41,903 nt of DNA from an uncultured Actinomycetes bacterium (lineage in GTDB: Bacteria > Actinomycetota > Actinomycetes > Nanopelagicales > Nanopelagicaceae), in assembly GCA_937888825.1 (NCBI GenBank), contig CALBFE010000059.1, positions 1-41,903 on the forward strand, written 5' to 3'. A program made the translations under genes and the position numbers. Under the pieces are notes generated by a model that searched no databases, was not told the DNA's origin, and saw only the letters and a list, made by a program, of their open reading frames with translations. Shown piece after piece: positions 32,783-41,557 of this stretch (its first letter is position 1; each line of letters starts with the position of its first letter).

Positions 32783-34823
32783 TTGCAGACTTCTTTCGAC
32801 GTGTGGATTTCTTAACTTCTGCTATCACTTCTACAACTCTTTCAGGAACATCCACTGGAGGTTGGACTGAAGGTATTCGAGTCGGTGAGCCTGTCCAGGC
32901 CGGACGTGGTGTTACTGCTCTAACCTTTTTAAAGATTCGAGCAATCTCTTCTTTATTTAAGGTTTCTTTTTCAAGAAGCTCAAGGACCATCTCATCAAGA
33001 ATCTTGCGATTTGCTACCAAGACATCAAATGCTTCTTGATGGGCATTTTCAATAAGTGTTCGAATCTCACGATCAACTACCGCTGCGATATTTTCAGAGT
33101 AATCGCGTTGATGTCCGTAATCACGGCCTAAGAATGGCTCAGAACTTCCGCCACCAAGTTTGATTGCACCAATTGCTTCAGTCATTCCATATTGTGTAAC
33201 CATGGCGCGAGCAAGCGCAGTTGCCTTTTCAATATCATTCGATGCACCAGTTGATGGATCATGGAAAATTAATTCTTCAGCGGCGCGGCCTCCTAATGAA
33301 TATGCCAATTGGTCGAGTAATTCATTGCGAGTAGTTGAGTACTTATCTTCATCAGGCAACACCATGGTGTAACCAAGGGCTCGACCACGAGGCATGATTG
33401 TAATTTTGTGAACTGGATCTGTATGTGGCAAAGCATGTGCCACAAGTGCGTGCCCAGCTTCGTGATAAGCCGTTACGCGGCGCTCAGAATCACTCATAAT
33501 CCTTGATTTACGCTGTGGTCCAGCCATTACGCGATCAATAGATTCATCAAGTTCCTTGTTAGTAATGAATTTCTTTTCTTCACGGGCTGTGAGCAAAGCT
33601 GCTTCGTTTAGAACATTTGCAAGATCTGCGCCAGTAAATCCTGGTGTACGACGTGCATAATCTAGAAGCTTTACATCATCAGCCAATGGTTTGCCCTTAG
33701 CGTGCACAGCCAGAATCGCTTCACGCCCCTTTAGATCTGGGCGATCAACTGCAATTTGGCGATCAAAGCGTCCTGGGCGAAGCAGCGCTGGATCTAAAAC
33801 ATCTGGTCGGTTAGTTGCAGCAATCAAAATAACTTTTGTATTTTCTTCAAAGCCATCCATCTCAACTAATAATTGATTGAGCGTTTGTTCGCGCTCATCA
33901 TGACCGCCACCCATACCGGCTCCGCGTTGGCGACCAACAGCATCGATTTCATCAACAAAAACAATTGCAGGTGCATTTTCCCTTGCTTGGTTGAAAAGAT
34001 CACGCACACGTGCGGCACCAACACCGACAAACATTTCCACAAAATCAGAACCAGAGATTGAATAGAAAGGAACATTCGCCTCACCAGCTACTGCACGAGC
34101 AAGAAGCGTCTTACCTGTTCCTGGAGGACCAAAGAGCAAAACACCCTTTGGAATCTTTGCACCTAGCGCGCCGTATTTATCTGGGTTTGCCAGGAAGTCT
34201 TTAATCTCATCAAGTTCAGCAATGGCTTCATCTGCACCTGCAACATCTTTAAAGGTTGTTTTTGGAACATCGTTACTTTGCAGCTTAGCTCGTGATCGGC
34301 CAAATTGAAATACCTTGTTTCCACCTTGAGCTTGACTCATCATCCAGAAGAAAAGGAATCCAATAAGTAAGAAGGGAACGATCGAGATTAAGAATGAAAC
34401 TAATAATGACTGGGATGGGACTCTTACATTCCAACCTTTTGAAGGTGGATTTCCCGTTAAAGCATCAATAAGTGTGGGTTCTTGGCGGGCAACGTAAGAA
34501 GCCTCCACCTTTGTTGCACCTTTAATAGAAGAACCTGGTTTTAACACTAAGCGAATCTTTTGATCCTTATCAACAATTTCAGCTGACTCCACTGAGGAAC
34601 GAGCAATCGCATCAAGTGCCTGAGAAGTTTCGATTTGGGTATATCGGTTTCCAGCAGCGCTAATCTGGCCAAAGATTGAAACACCAAAAATTGCAACAAG
34701 AATCCAGAATAGCGGTCCGCGCAATATGCGGCCAGAGCGCGTTGTTGGTTTCTTAGATGGTGCTTTACCAGAAAAGCTCTTCTTAACCGGACTTTTCTTC
34801 TTTGATTTTTTAGCGTCAGTCAT
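32769..34823 (-). CDS. ftsH: ATP-dependent zinc metalloprotease FtsH
   Basis: FtsH degrades damaged or regulatory membrane and soluble proteins. The 684-residue protein has a basic Lys/Ser-rich N-terminus, two membrane helices (about 34-52 and 139-162), Walker A GPPGTGKT at 232-239, Walker [10 protein letters not shown], the arginine-finger region RPGRFDRQI, and the zinc site HEAGH at 454-458. The C-terminal tail is basic. The ATG is preceded by GACAAT and six bases, a one-mismatch version of the leaderless layout. It heads the ftsH-folE-folP-folB-folK run. Confidence 0.97.
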   Translation of the reverse strand: MTDAKKSKKKSPVKKSFSGKAPSKKPTTRSGRILRGPLFWILVAIFGVSIFGQISAAGNRYTQIETSQALDAIARSSVESAEIVDKDQKIRLVLKPGSSIKGATKVEASYVARQEPTLIDALTGNPPSKGWNVRVPSQSLLVSFLISIVPFLLIGFLFFWMMSQAQGGNKVFQFGRSRAKLQSNDVPKTTFKDVAGADEAIAELDEIKDFLANPDKYGALGAKIPKGVLLFGPPGTGKTLLARAVAGEANVPFYSISGSDFVEMFVGVGAARVRDLFNQARENAPAIVFVDEIDAVGRQRGAGMGGGHDEREQTLNQLLVEMDGFEENTKVILIAATNRPDVLDPALLRPGRFDRQIAVDRPDLKGREAILAVHAKGKPLADDVKLLDYARRTPGFTGADLANVLNEAALLTAREEKKFITNKELDESIDRVMAGPQRKSRIMSDSERRVTAYHEAGHALVAHALPHTDPVHKITIMPRGRALGYTMVLPDEDKYSTTRNELLDQLAYSLGGRAAEELIFHDPSTGASNDIEKATALARAMVTQYGMTEAIGAIKLGGGSSEPFLGRDYGHQRDYSENIAAVVDREIRTLIENAHQEAFDVLVANRKILDEMVLELLEKETLNKEEIARIFKKVRAVTPRPAWTGSPTRIPSVQPPVDVPERVVEVIAEVKKSTRRKKSASDDK

Positions 34824-34857
34824 AACTTAATTGTCTCGTTTCGTGGGGAATGAATTC

Positions 34858-35409
34858 TTATGAATACATGTGCTTGGCAAGCACAGCAATAAATGGAAGG
34901 TTGCGATATTTTTCATCAAAGTCAAGCCCATAACCGACAACAAAATCAGGTGGAATTTCAAATCCGACATACTTAACATCAACATGAACCTTTGCTGCTT
35001 CAGGCTTTCGCAAGATTGAAAGAATCTCAACGGTACCTACTCCACGTGATTCAAGATTTGATTTAAGCCAAGAAAGAGTTAAACCCGAGTCAACAATGTC
35101 TTCAACAATTAAAACATTGCGACCAGTGATGTCGCGATCTAAATCCTTAAGAATACGGACAACACCGCTTGATTTGGTTCCAGAACCATATGAAGAAACT
35201 GCCATCCAATCCATTTCAACGTGACGTTGTAGTGCACGTGAAAAATCAGCGACGGCCATAACTGCGCCCTTTAAAACACCGATGAGCAGTAAATCTTTAC
35301 CTGCATAATCTTTATCCACCTGTGCAGCAAGTTCTTTAATTCGTGCTTGCAAAGCTTCTTCGGTGACAATGACGCGTTCGATATCGCCTGCGACTGCTGC
35401 TAAATCCAC
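34858..35409 (-). CDS. hpt: hypoxanthine phosphoribosyltransferase Hpt
   Basis: Hpt salvages hypoxanthine and guanine to IMP and GMP using PRPP. The 183-residue protein has the PRPP-binding signature VLIVEDIVDSGLT (99-111, with Glu103 and Asp104), GVLKGAVMAVADFSRAL near 44, and SSYGSGTKSSG near 72. The start is GTG at 35409, supported by AGGGAG four bases upstream. It lies eight bases after tilS, the pairing tilS-hpt-ftsH being common in many bacteria. Confidence 0.95.
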   Translation of the reverse strand: MDLAAVAGDIERVIVTEEALQARIKELAAQVDKDYAGKDLLLIGVLKGAVMAVADFSRALQRHVEMDWMAVSSYGSGTKSSGVVRILKDLDRDITGRNVLIVEDIVDSGLTLSWLKSNLESRGVGTVEILSILRKPEAAKVHVDVKYVGFEIPPDFVVGYGLDFDEKYRNLPFIAVLAKHMYS

Positions 35410-35417
35410 GGTGCTCC

Positions 35418-36368
35418 CTATGGTTGGTGACGTGAGAGCGAAAGTCTGCCCGAAAAACGCTCAACCTTCACACCGCCAGGTAAATGAGCGGGGCCTTGGC
35501 CATTCCACGCACAAATCAGGGCCTCGACAGAGCCCACATGCTCGGCAGTGACTGATCCTGTTGGGGCGCCGGCGGCATAGATGGCTCGGCGGATAATTCG
35601 AGAACGAATAGCTCTGGGCAGCCCCTGGATGTAGGAGCAATCCAAATCATGGAGATCTAATCCCACAATTTCCTCTTCTGCCCACTGATCGAGTGCATCT
35701 GCATCATCTCGAAGTAGTTGTGCACTTCGCACTAGAGCATCTGAAATTCCTGGGCCAATAGTTTCTTCTAAAACTGGCAGAGCTTGTGTGCGAACTCGGA
35801 CCCGTGCAAATTGTGAATCCTTATTATGTGGATCATTCCATGGTATTAAACCAATTTCATTACAAGCGCTTTCGGTTTGCACGCGAGTAATTGTAAGAAA
35901 AGGTCGAATATATTTTCCATTTACATCTGCCATGCCTGAAAGGGAACGGGTACCTGAACCCCGTGCTAGCCCAAGCAAAACGTTTTCGGCTTGATCATTG
36001 TGAGTATGACCTAAGAAAATTGCATCTGCTTGTAAATTATCTAACGCGCCATATCGTGCCTTGCGCGCTGATGCTTCCAGGCCTTCTGTGATTTCAACGC
36101 TCACTTTTACAACGTTGCACTCAATGCCAAGTTCTTTCATTTGTTCAACAACAATGCTGGCTTGTTCGCCAGATTTACTTTGAAGTTGATGATCAATCGT
36201 TACCGCAAATAGTTGTAGTGCAAGTTTTTTTACTTCCATAGATAAGGCATAGGCAAGAGCTAAAGAATCTGCACCACCTGAAACAGCGACGACAATCCGA
36301 TCACCGGCCTCCATTTTTTCCAGGAAAGGCCGGACTGCACTGCGAATTGCTGGCAGCTGTGAACTCAT
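35418..36368 (-). CDS. tilS: tRNA(Ile)-lysidine synthetase TilS
   Basis: TilS puts lysidine on the CAU anticodon of tRNA-Ile2 so that it reads AUA. The 316-residue protein has the PP-loop VAVSGGADSLALAYAL (27-42), GHTHNDQAENVL near 138, and LARGSGTRSLSGM near 152. It lacks the long C-terminal region of E. coli TilS, as usual in Actinobacteria. A leaderless promoter overlaps the stop of the upstream NlpC/P60 gene. hpt follows by eight bases. Confidence 0.94.
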   Translation of the reverse strand: MSSQLPAIRSAVRPFLEKMEAGDRIVVAVSGGADSLALAYALSMEVKKLALQLFAVTIDHQLQSKSGEQASIVVEQMKELGIECNVVKVSVEITEGLEASARKARYGALDNLQADAIFLGHTHNDQAENVLLGLARGSGTRSLSGMADVNGKYIRPFLTITRVQTESACNEIGLIPWNDPHNKDSQFARVRVRTQALPVLEETIGPGISDALVRSAQLLRDDADALDQWAEEEIVGLDLHDLDCSYIQGLPRAIRSRIIRRAIYAAGAPTGSVTAEHVGSVEALICAWNGQGPAHLPGGVKVERFSGRLSLSRHQP

Positions 36369-36374
36369 GCCTTA

Positions 36375-36380
36375 AGACTA
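36375..36380 (-). promoter_or_regulatory. leaderless -10 element (TAGTCT) overlapping the upstream stop codon
   Basis: Reading leftward, TAGTCT, six bases (TAAGGC), then ATG at 36368. The first three bases are the TAG stop of the NlpC/P60 gene, the same arrangement as at 12785. Confidence 0.6.
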
Positions 36381-37580
36381 GACCCGACCACCAAATGGCA
36401 TTAAGCCCTTAACGCTGTAGATATTAGAGAATAAGAGGCCCTTGTCCTTGGAGTTAGCCTCCCACATCATGCCGTTTCCAGCGTAAATGGAGATGTGATG
36501 AATCGTTGAAATTGTTCCCTTGTAGGAATAGAACAGGAGGTCACCTGGCACTAAATCATTGAGGGAGACATGTTTGGTGTAGCCCGAATACAGTGCTGAG
36601 TTGAGGCGATCCCAATTTGGCCACCCTAGGCCTGCAGATTTATATGCTGCATAAACTAAACCAGAACAGTCAAATGTATTTGGCCCCTCTGATCCCCACA
36701 CATATGGCTTTCGTGCAAGAACTTGCGTCTTGGCAAATGTGACAGCTTTATCTCGCTGTGCTTGTGTAGTTCTAACTGTCGAACGCCCCTTGAACCCAAT
36801 ATCTGGCCACACACTCTTTTGTCCAGCAGTTTGTGTCGCTTGATTAGCCTGAGATTCTTCAAGTAGAGCTAATTGCCTCTGCTGTTCTAGAGTTGTTCTA
36901 ACTTTTCTCGCACTTGACAATTCCTTCATTAATGCATCCTGCACCTTTTGAAGTTTCGCAACTTCTTTTGCCTGCTCAGCCTTTGCATCGTCTGCAACTT
37001 TCTTGGCAGCGGAAACCTTTTCGGTTGCTTGTTGCTGCACAACCTTTGCATCATCTGCGGCTTTTTTCGCTGCTCGTGCAATCACTTCTGCAGCTTTAAA
37101 GCGATCAAGTGCAATTGAGTTTTTGACTCCCAAATTACTTAACGTACTTAATTGATCTATTAAATCTTGTGGTCCGTTTGAGCTAAGCAATGGTTCGATA
37201 TCGCTCATGCTTCCACCCATGATGTAAGCATTTGTTGCCAGGCGTCCAATAATTCGATGTGCTTCTGAGACCGCTGCTGCTGTTTCTGCGGCATATTGCG
37301 CAGCAACACTGGCTGCCGCAACTGCAACTACTAACTCTTTTTGGGCTTTCACATAAAGAGCAGTTGCTGCATTTGCTTTTGCAGTTAAAGATCTAAGACT
37401 TTGATTAGCTGCAACTAATTTTGCAGCTTGAACTTCAGCAGCTTTCTTCTTCGCAGCTTCAACTTTTTTCGCAGCTGCAATTTCAGCCAATGTTGGTTTG
37501 GGGGTCTTTGCCAGAGCCGGCGCTGTTGTGAGCGTCAGACCAAGAGCAAGAGCGAGGGAAATCGCTCGGTATTTTTTCAA
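36378..37580 (-). CDS. secreted NlpC/P60 peptidoglycan endopeptidase with coiled coil (RipA-like)
   Basis: The 400-residue protein starts with a signal peptide (to about residue 24, APALA), then a long Ala/Lys-rich helical region (25-245) likely forming coiled coil, then an NlpC/P60 domain (about 270-400). Catalytic Cys305 is in TFDCSGLVYAAY and the histidine is His362 in IHHISIYAG. Such proteins cut peptidoglycan stem peptides during cell separation; the coiled coil often holds the enzyme inactive until bound by a partner. The start is TTG with GGAGG seven bases upstream, an unusual codon but well supported by the signal peptide. Confidence 0.9.
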   Translation of the reverse strand: MKKYRAISLALALGLTLTTAPALAKTPKPTLAEIAAAKKVEAAKKKAAEVQAAKLVAANQSLRSLTAKANAATALYVKAQKELVVAVAAASVAAQYAAETAAAVSEAHRIIGRLATNAYIMGGSMSDIEPLLSSNGPQDLIDQLSTLSNLGVKNSIALDRFKAAEVIARAAKKAADDAKVVQQQATEKVSAAKKVADDAKAEQAKEVAKLQKVQDALMKELSSARKVRTTLEQQRQLALLEESQANQATQTAGQKSVWPDIGFKGRSTVRTTQAQRDKAVTFAKTQVLARKPYVWGSEGPNTFDCSGLVYAAYKSAGLGWPNWDRLNSALYSGYTKHVSLNDLVPGDLLFYSYKGTISTIHHISIYAGNGMMWEANSKDKGLLFSNIYSVKGLMPFGGRV

Positions 37581-37655
37581 GTTAAAACCTCCGGGGGAAG
37601 GCCTTAAGAATAAATGGTGATCCTTAGAAAATCGTTAGTTTGAGAGCTGGTGTCG
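37581..37655 (-). promoter_or_regulatory. leader and promoter of the NlpC/P60 gene
   Basis: This 75-bp gap holds, reading leftward, TATTCT at 37607-37612 as a likely -10 and a GGAGG ribosome site close to the TTG. The space is too short for the c-di-AMP riboswitch often found before actinobacterial NlpC/P60 genes. Confidence 0.4.
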
Positions 37656-38462
37656 CTAATTAGCTACATCACGGCGAACGAATAGGAATGATGCAATCGT
37701 TGCCCCGATAACTACATAGATTCCACCAACTAAAAGTGCATGTGAATAATCGATTCCTGCCGAACGCCCAGTTGGAGCCCCACCCGAAGCAATCGCACCC
37801 AACTGTGCACCCGGTAGCCATTTTTCCCATGAATTCTTAACTGCAATCAATAGGTTTTCAACTATTAGCAGCCATAAGACTCCTAATGAGATAGCACTAA
37901 TAGGTGAGCGAAACAGTAAACCAAGTACCATTCCAATGGTTCCAAAGCCTATAACTGAAATTGTGACGTTAATAAAAGTTGTAAAGATTGCATGGCGACC
38001 ATCAGCACTAAACCATAGATCAGTTGAAACTTTAGCCCCTGGTGCCAAAATGAGAGATGCCCCAATACTGACAATTGCAGATAAAGCAATCATGATCACG
38101 GCAAATAATTTCATCGCAATAAATTTGCCTAGCAATATGCGAAGGCGGCCGGGTTGGCGGACTAATAAATTACGTAGCGTTCCATAGGTGTATTCCTGCG
38201 CGGTTTGTGCGGCAAATACACAGAGGGCAATTATTCCTAAGAATCCTCCGACATTGCTAAAACCTTGAACCCCGCCCGTTGCAAGACCGAGAACTTCGCG
38301 TCCAACAGTGCGACCACGATCAGAGTTACCTTGTGGGGAATCAATGAGGAGAAATAGTAAGGATGAAAATAGGGCACTGAAGAAGACAACTGCTCCCATA
38401 GTTCCAAAAAACAAAGTAGGGCGACGGAGTTTGCGCAGTTCTGCAAAAGCTACATTCCACAT
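37656..38462 (-). CDS. ABC-2 type transporter permease
   Basis: The 268-residue membrane protein has about six hydrophobic helices (near 18-38, 73-85, 115-135, 160-185, 192-210 and 240-262), with QEYTYGTLRNLLVRQPGR between the second and third, a typical ABC-2 exporter permease feature. It pairs with the ATPase just upstream; their stop and start overlap as TAATG. Substrate is unknown: relatives export drugs, bacteriocins or lipids, or act in cell-envelope processes. Confidence 0.87.
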   Translation of the reverse strand: MWNVAFAELRKLRRPTLFFGTMGAVVFFSALFSSLLFLLIDSPQGNSDRGRTVGREVLGLATGGVQGFSNVGGFLGIIALCVFAAQTAQEYTYGTLRNLLVRQPGRLRILLGKFIAMKLFAVIMIALSAIVSIGASLILAPGAKVSTDLWFSADGRHAIFTTFINVTISVIGFGTIGMVLGLLFRSPISAISLGVLWLLIVENLLIAVKNSWEKWLPGAQLGAIASGGAPTGRSAGIDYSHALLVGGIYVVIGATIASFLFVRRDVAN

Positions 38463-39367
38463 TATTTCTCACCTGTCATTTCAAAGAAAGTTTCTTCCAG
38501 GTTAGGTAGCTGTGGAGTGAGCTGGGACAAGGTAATGCCTGCATTAAATGCCGCGCGATTAAATTCTAAGGCCCATTCAGCTGGACCTTGCACATGAACT
38601 GCTCCATCACGGATAGTTGCTTGGTGACCTGCTTGTTCGGCAATTGCTAGTAATTTAACCAAGTCATTTTCACTCGCACCCTTGGCGATAATTACTGGTT
38701 GTTGACTCAGCATTAAATCACTCATTTTCCCAGTGAAAACTACTTCACCTTTGCGAAGCATTACTAAGTAATCACTTATCAATTCAAGCTCTGAAAGTAA
38801 GTGAGATGAAACAAAGACTGATGTTCCATCATTAGCTAGAGAGCGAAGTAGTGCGCGGACTTCTTGAATACCTTCTGGATCTAAACCGTTTGTTGGTTCA
38901 TCTAGCATTAACAACTTTGGGTTTGGTAACAATGCAGCTGCAATTCCTAAACGCTGCTTCATTCCTAATGAATATGTCTTGAACTTAGATTTCCCGCGAT
39001 CGCCTAAACCAACTTGTTCCAATAAACCTTGCACTCGATCAGTTGAAAATCCACCTAAAGTTGCCAATACATTCAAATTTTCTTTTCCGCTTAATGCCGG
39101 ATAGAAAGCAGGCCCTTCAATCATTGCGCCAAGACGAGGTAGATATTTCTCTGGGTGCTTAATTGATTCACCTAAGATTTCACCGGTGCCACCCGTTGGA
39201 GTAATCAGACCTAGCAACATGCGCATCGTTGTTGTTTTACCTGAGCCATTAGGGCCAACAAAGCCACAGATAGTTCCAAGTGGGACTTCGAATGTGGCAT
39301 GAGAAACCGCTATTTGGTCTCCATATTTCTTGCTTAAATCTGTAACTGAAATTGCCGTGTTGGACAT
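38462..39367 (-). CDS. ABC transporter ATP-binding protein (BcrA/DrrA-like)
   Basis: The 301-residue ATPase has Walker A GPNGSGKT at 38-45, signature YSLGMKQRLG near 135 (the LSGGQ variant usual in BcrA-type exporters), and Walker B LLMLDEPTNGLDPEG near 155. A C-terminal extension of about 80 residues follows, as in drug and lipid exporters. It drives the ABC-2 permease immediately downstream. The start has CAGAAT seven bases upstream, a weak leaderless candidate that is back to back with the metZ promoter. Confidence 0.9.
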   Translation of the reverse strand: MSNTAISVTDLSKKYGDQIAVSHATFEVPLGTICGFVGPNGSGKTTTMRMLLGLITPTGGTGEILGESIKHPEKYLPRLGAMIEGPAFYPALSGKENLNVLATLGGFSTDRVQGLLEQVGLGDRGKSKFKTYSLGMKQRLGIAAALLPNPKLLMLDEPTNGLDPEGIQEVRALLRSLANDGTSVFVSSHLLSELELISDYLVMLRKGEVVFTGKMSDLMLSQQPVIIAKGASENDLVKLLAIAEQAGHQATIRDGAVHVQGPAEWALEFNRAAFNAGITLSQLTPQLPNLEETFFEMTGEK

Positions 39368-39374
39368 GGGTGTA

Positions 39375-39387
39375 ATTCTGCCACAAT
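39375..39387. promoter_or_regulatory. back-to-back weak -10 elements for the ABC ATPase and metZ
   Basis: Leftward CAGAAT (39375-39380, seven bases before ATG 39367) and rightward CACAAT (39382-39387, six bases before ATG 39394) are one base apart. Each deviates from TANNNT at the first position. Only 26 bp separate the two start codons. Confidence 0.45.
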
Positions 39388-39393
39388 TAACCT

Positions 39394-40614
39394 ATGAGCA
39401 AACGACCTTGGGGGCACCGGCCTCTAAATGAGCGCGAAGATCCGCAGTGGGAACTACATCCACAGACTCACGCCGTGCGCACAGGTCTTGCGCGCTCAGG
39501 TTTTGGTGAAACATCTGAAGCACTTTATTTGAATAGTGGTTTCACATATTCCTCAGCCGAAGAAGCTTTCTCTTCATTTGCTGAAGAAACTGATCACTTC
39601 CTCTATAGCCGTTTCCATAACCCAACAATTGCGATGTTTGAACAACGTTTGGCAGCAATTGAAGGAGCTGAGTACTGCGTAGCAACTGGATCTGGAATGT
39701 CTGCAATGTTTGCATCACTTGCCTGCATTGTTGAACAAGGCGACCATGTTGTTGCATCAGCTGCAATGTTTTCTTCTTGCCATGTGGTCATTACTGAAAT
39801 GTTGCCAAAATGGGGAGTTACTTTTGAACTTGTAAAGGGAAATGACCCTGCAGTGTGGGCCAAGGCGTTGAATAAGCCAACTAAGGCAGTATTTATTGAA
39901 ACACCAAGTAATCCATTACTTGAAATAGTAGATATCCAAATGGTCAGCGATTTAGCACATAAAGTTGGAGCAACAGTCATCGTTGACAACGTCATGGCCT
40001 CTCCAATCTTACAAAAGCCTCTAGAGCTCGGTGCTGATGTTGTTATGTATTCTGCAACTAAACATATTGATGGCCAGGGCCGTGTATTAGCAGGTGCTTT
40101 ACTTGGTTCACGCGAATATATCTTTGAGAAACTCTTGCCATTTGTTCGCCATACCGGACCTGCACTCAGTGCCTTTAATGCATGGGTTTTAGTTAAATCT
40201 TTAGAAACAATGGAGATGCGGGTTCAACGTATGAGCCAGAATGCTCAAGCCGTTGCTGAGTTTCTTGAGTCGCAGAAACAAATTAAATCTGTTCGCTTCC
40301 CTGGACTTAAGTCTCACCCTGCTTATGAACTAGCCAAGAAACAGATGTCTGGCGGCGGAACCACAATTGGTATTGAATTTGCGGGTAATCAAGAGGCTGT
40401 GTTCGCCTTTATGAATAAGCTTAAAGTCATTGATATCTCAAACAATCTAGGTGACAGTAAATCTCTCATCACTCACCCAGCATCAAGTACTCACCGTCGC
40501 CTAGCTCCTGAGGTTCAGGCTGAGATGGGTATTACAGAATCTGTATTGCGACTATCCGTTGGCTTAGAACACTCAACTGACTTGATTAAGGATTTAACTC
40601 AAGCACTGAGCTGA
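39394..40614 (+). CDS. metZ: O-succinylhomoserine sulfhydrylase MetZ
   Basis: MetZ makes homocysteine from an acylated homoserine and sulfide, feeding methionine synthesis. The 406-residue PLP enzyme of the Cys/Met metabolism family has RFHNPT near 71, GSGMSAMFA near 98 (phosphate binding), VIVDNVMASP near 194, and the PLP lysine Lys223 in YSATKHIDGQGR. The N-terminus (LHPQTHAVRTGLARSGFGETSEAL) is typical of the MetZ branch rather than of MetB or MetY. Its end overlaps the opposing ctaB by 16 bp. Confidence 0.92.
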   Translation: MSKRPWGHRPLNEREDPQWELHPQTHAVRTGLARSGFGETSEALYLNSGFTYSSAEEAFSSFAEETDHFLYSRFHNPTIAMFEQRLAAIEGAEYCVATGSGMSAMFASLACIVEQGDHVVASAAMFSSCHVVITEMLPKWGVTFELVKGNDPAVWAKALNKPTKAVFIETPSNPLLEIVDIQMVSDLAHKVGATVIVDNVMASPILQKPLELGADVVMYSATKHIDGQGRVLAGALLGSREYIFEKLLPFVRHTGPALSAFNAWVLVKSLETMEMRVQRMSQNAQAVAEFLESQKQIKSVRFPGLKSHPAYELAKKQMSGGGTTIGIEFAGNQEAVFAFMNKLKVIDISNNLGDSKSLITHPASSTHRRLAPEVQAEMGITESVLRLSVGLEHSTDLIKDLTQALS

Positions 40615-41468
40615 GCAGCAACAAGTACTACTGATAACAAACTTAAATAAGTAATAGACCACTGAAAAATCTTTGCAGCTGTCTTGCCGTAATTTTCGGA
40701 TCCTTCTTTAAGCGCAAGAAGTTCACGAGCAAAAACAAGTCCAAGTAATACTGTGACAATCATTGACCACAAGGGAAGTGAAGCAGAAATAATGAGCCAA
40801 ATGGAACAAGCAATCATCAATATTGTGTGGAACCACATCTCTTTGTGAACTCGAGCTTTTGTTGCAACAACAGGAAGCATGGGGATACCTGCTGCTGAAT
40901 AATCCTCTTTGTATTTAATTGCTAAGGCCCAAAAGTGTGGCGGCGTCCAAAAGAAGATCACCATAAAGAATGCAAGTGCAGTTATTGATAGTGAGTTCGT
41001 GACAGCAGCCCAACCAATAAGTACCGGCATGCATCCTGCTGCCCCACCCCAAACAATGTTCTGGGAGGTTCGGCGCTTAAGCGCTAATGTGTAAATAAGA
41101 ACATAAAAAGCAATTGCAATCAAAGATAACAGAGTTGCTAAAGGCGTTGTTAAAAACCAAAACATCAATAGTGAAATAATCCCAATTATGGTTGCAAAGA
41201 TTGCTGCATTTGTTTTGCTAATTACTCCAGTAACAATTGGTCGCTTTGATGTACGCGCCATTAATTTATCGATGTCACTCTCAATGACCATATTGAACGC
41301 ATTAGCGCTGCCAGCAGAAAGTGTTCCTGCAATAATTGTGGCTGCAACAAGTGAAAATGGTGGAAGTCCTTTGGCAGCTAAGACCATGGCCGGCAAAGTA
41401 GAGACTAGGAGCAGTTCAACTACACGAAGTTTCATTAGATCCAGATAGCCCCGCATAATTGTGCTCAC
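40599..41468 (-). CDS. ctaB: protoheme IX farnesyltransferase (heme O synthase) CtaB
   Basis: CtaB farnesylates heme b to heme O, needed for heme A or O oxidases. The 289-residue UbiA-family membrane protein has about nine helices, the prenyl-diphosphate motif NAFNMVIESDIDKLMARTSKRP (59-67 carry the acidic residues), and FFWTPPHFWALAIKYKEDY near 172-190, which is diagnostic of CtaB. The start is GTG with a perfect leaderless promoter. It ties in with the cytochrome c maturation and menaquinone genes at the other end of the window. Confidence 0.95.
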   Translation of the reverse strand: MSTIMRGYLDLMKLRVVELLLVSTLPAMVLAAKGLPPFSLVAATIIAGTLSAGSANAFNMVIESDIDKLMARTSKRPIVTGVISKTNAAIFATIIGIISLLMFWFLTTPLATLLSLIAIAFYVLIYTLALKRRTSQNIVWGGAAGCMPVLIGWAAVTNSLSITALAFFMVIFFWTPPHFWALAIKYKEDYSAAGIPMLPVVATKARVHKEMWFHTILMIACSIWLIISASLPLWSMIVTVLLGLVFARELLALKEGSENYGKTAAKIFQWSITYLSLLSVVLVAAQLSA

Positions 41469-41474
41469 TGGCTT

Positions 41475-41480
41475 AGATTA
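41475..41480 (-). promoter_or_regulatory. leaderless -10 element (TAATCT) for ctaB
   Basis: Reading leftward, TAATCT, six bases (AAGCCA), then the GTG start at 41468. It supports the GTG over the internal ATG four codons later. Confidence 0.6.
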
Positions 41481-41557
41481 CTCAGCAACCTCGTGCATTG
41501 TTCTCAGTTCCTTCTCAGGTATAGGAGCTACTTTGTATTTAACGAAAGGACCACACC

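Noticed and set aside
37581..37655. c-di-AMP (ydaO) riboswitch before the NlpC/P60 gene
   Set aside because: Only 75 bp are available and no matching conserved core was seen.
39603..39995. 130-codon leftward frame antisense to metZ
   Set aside because: It lies wholly within conserved metZ coding sequence.
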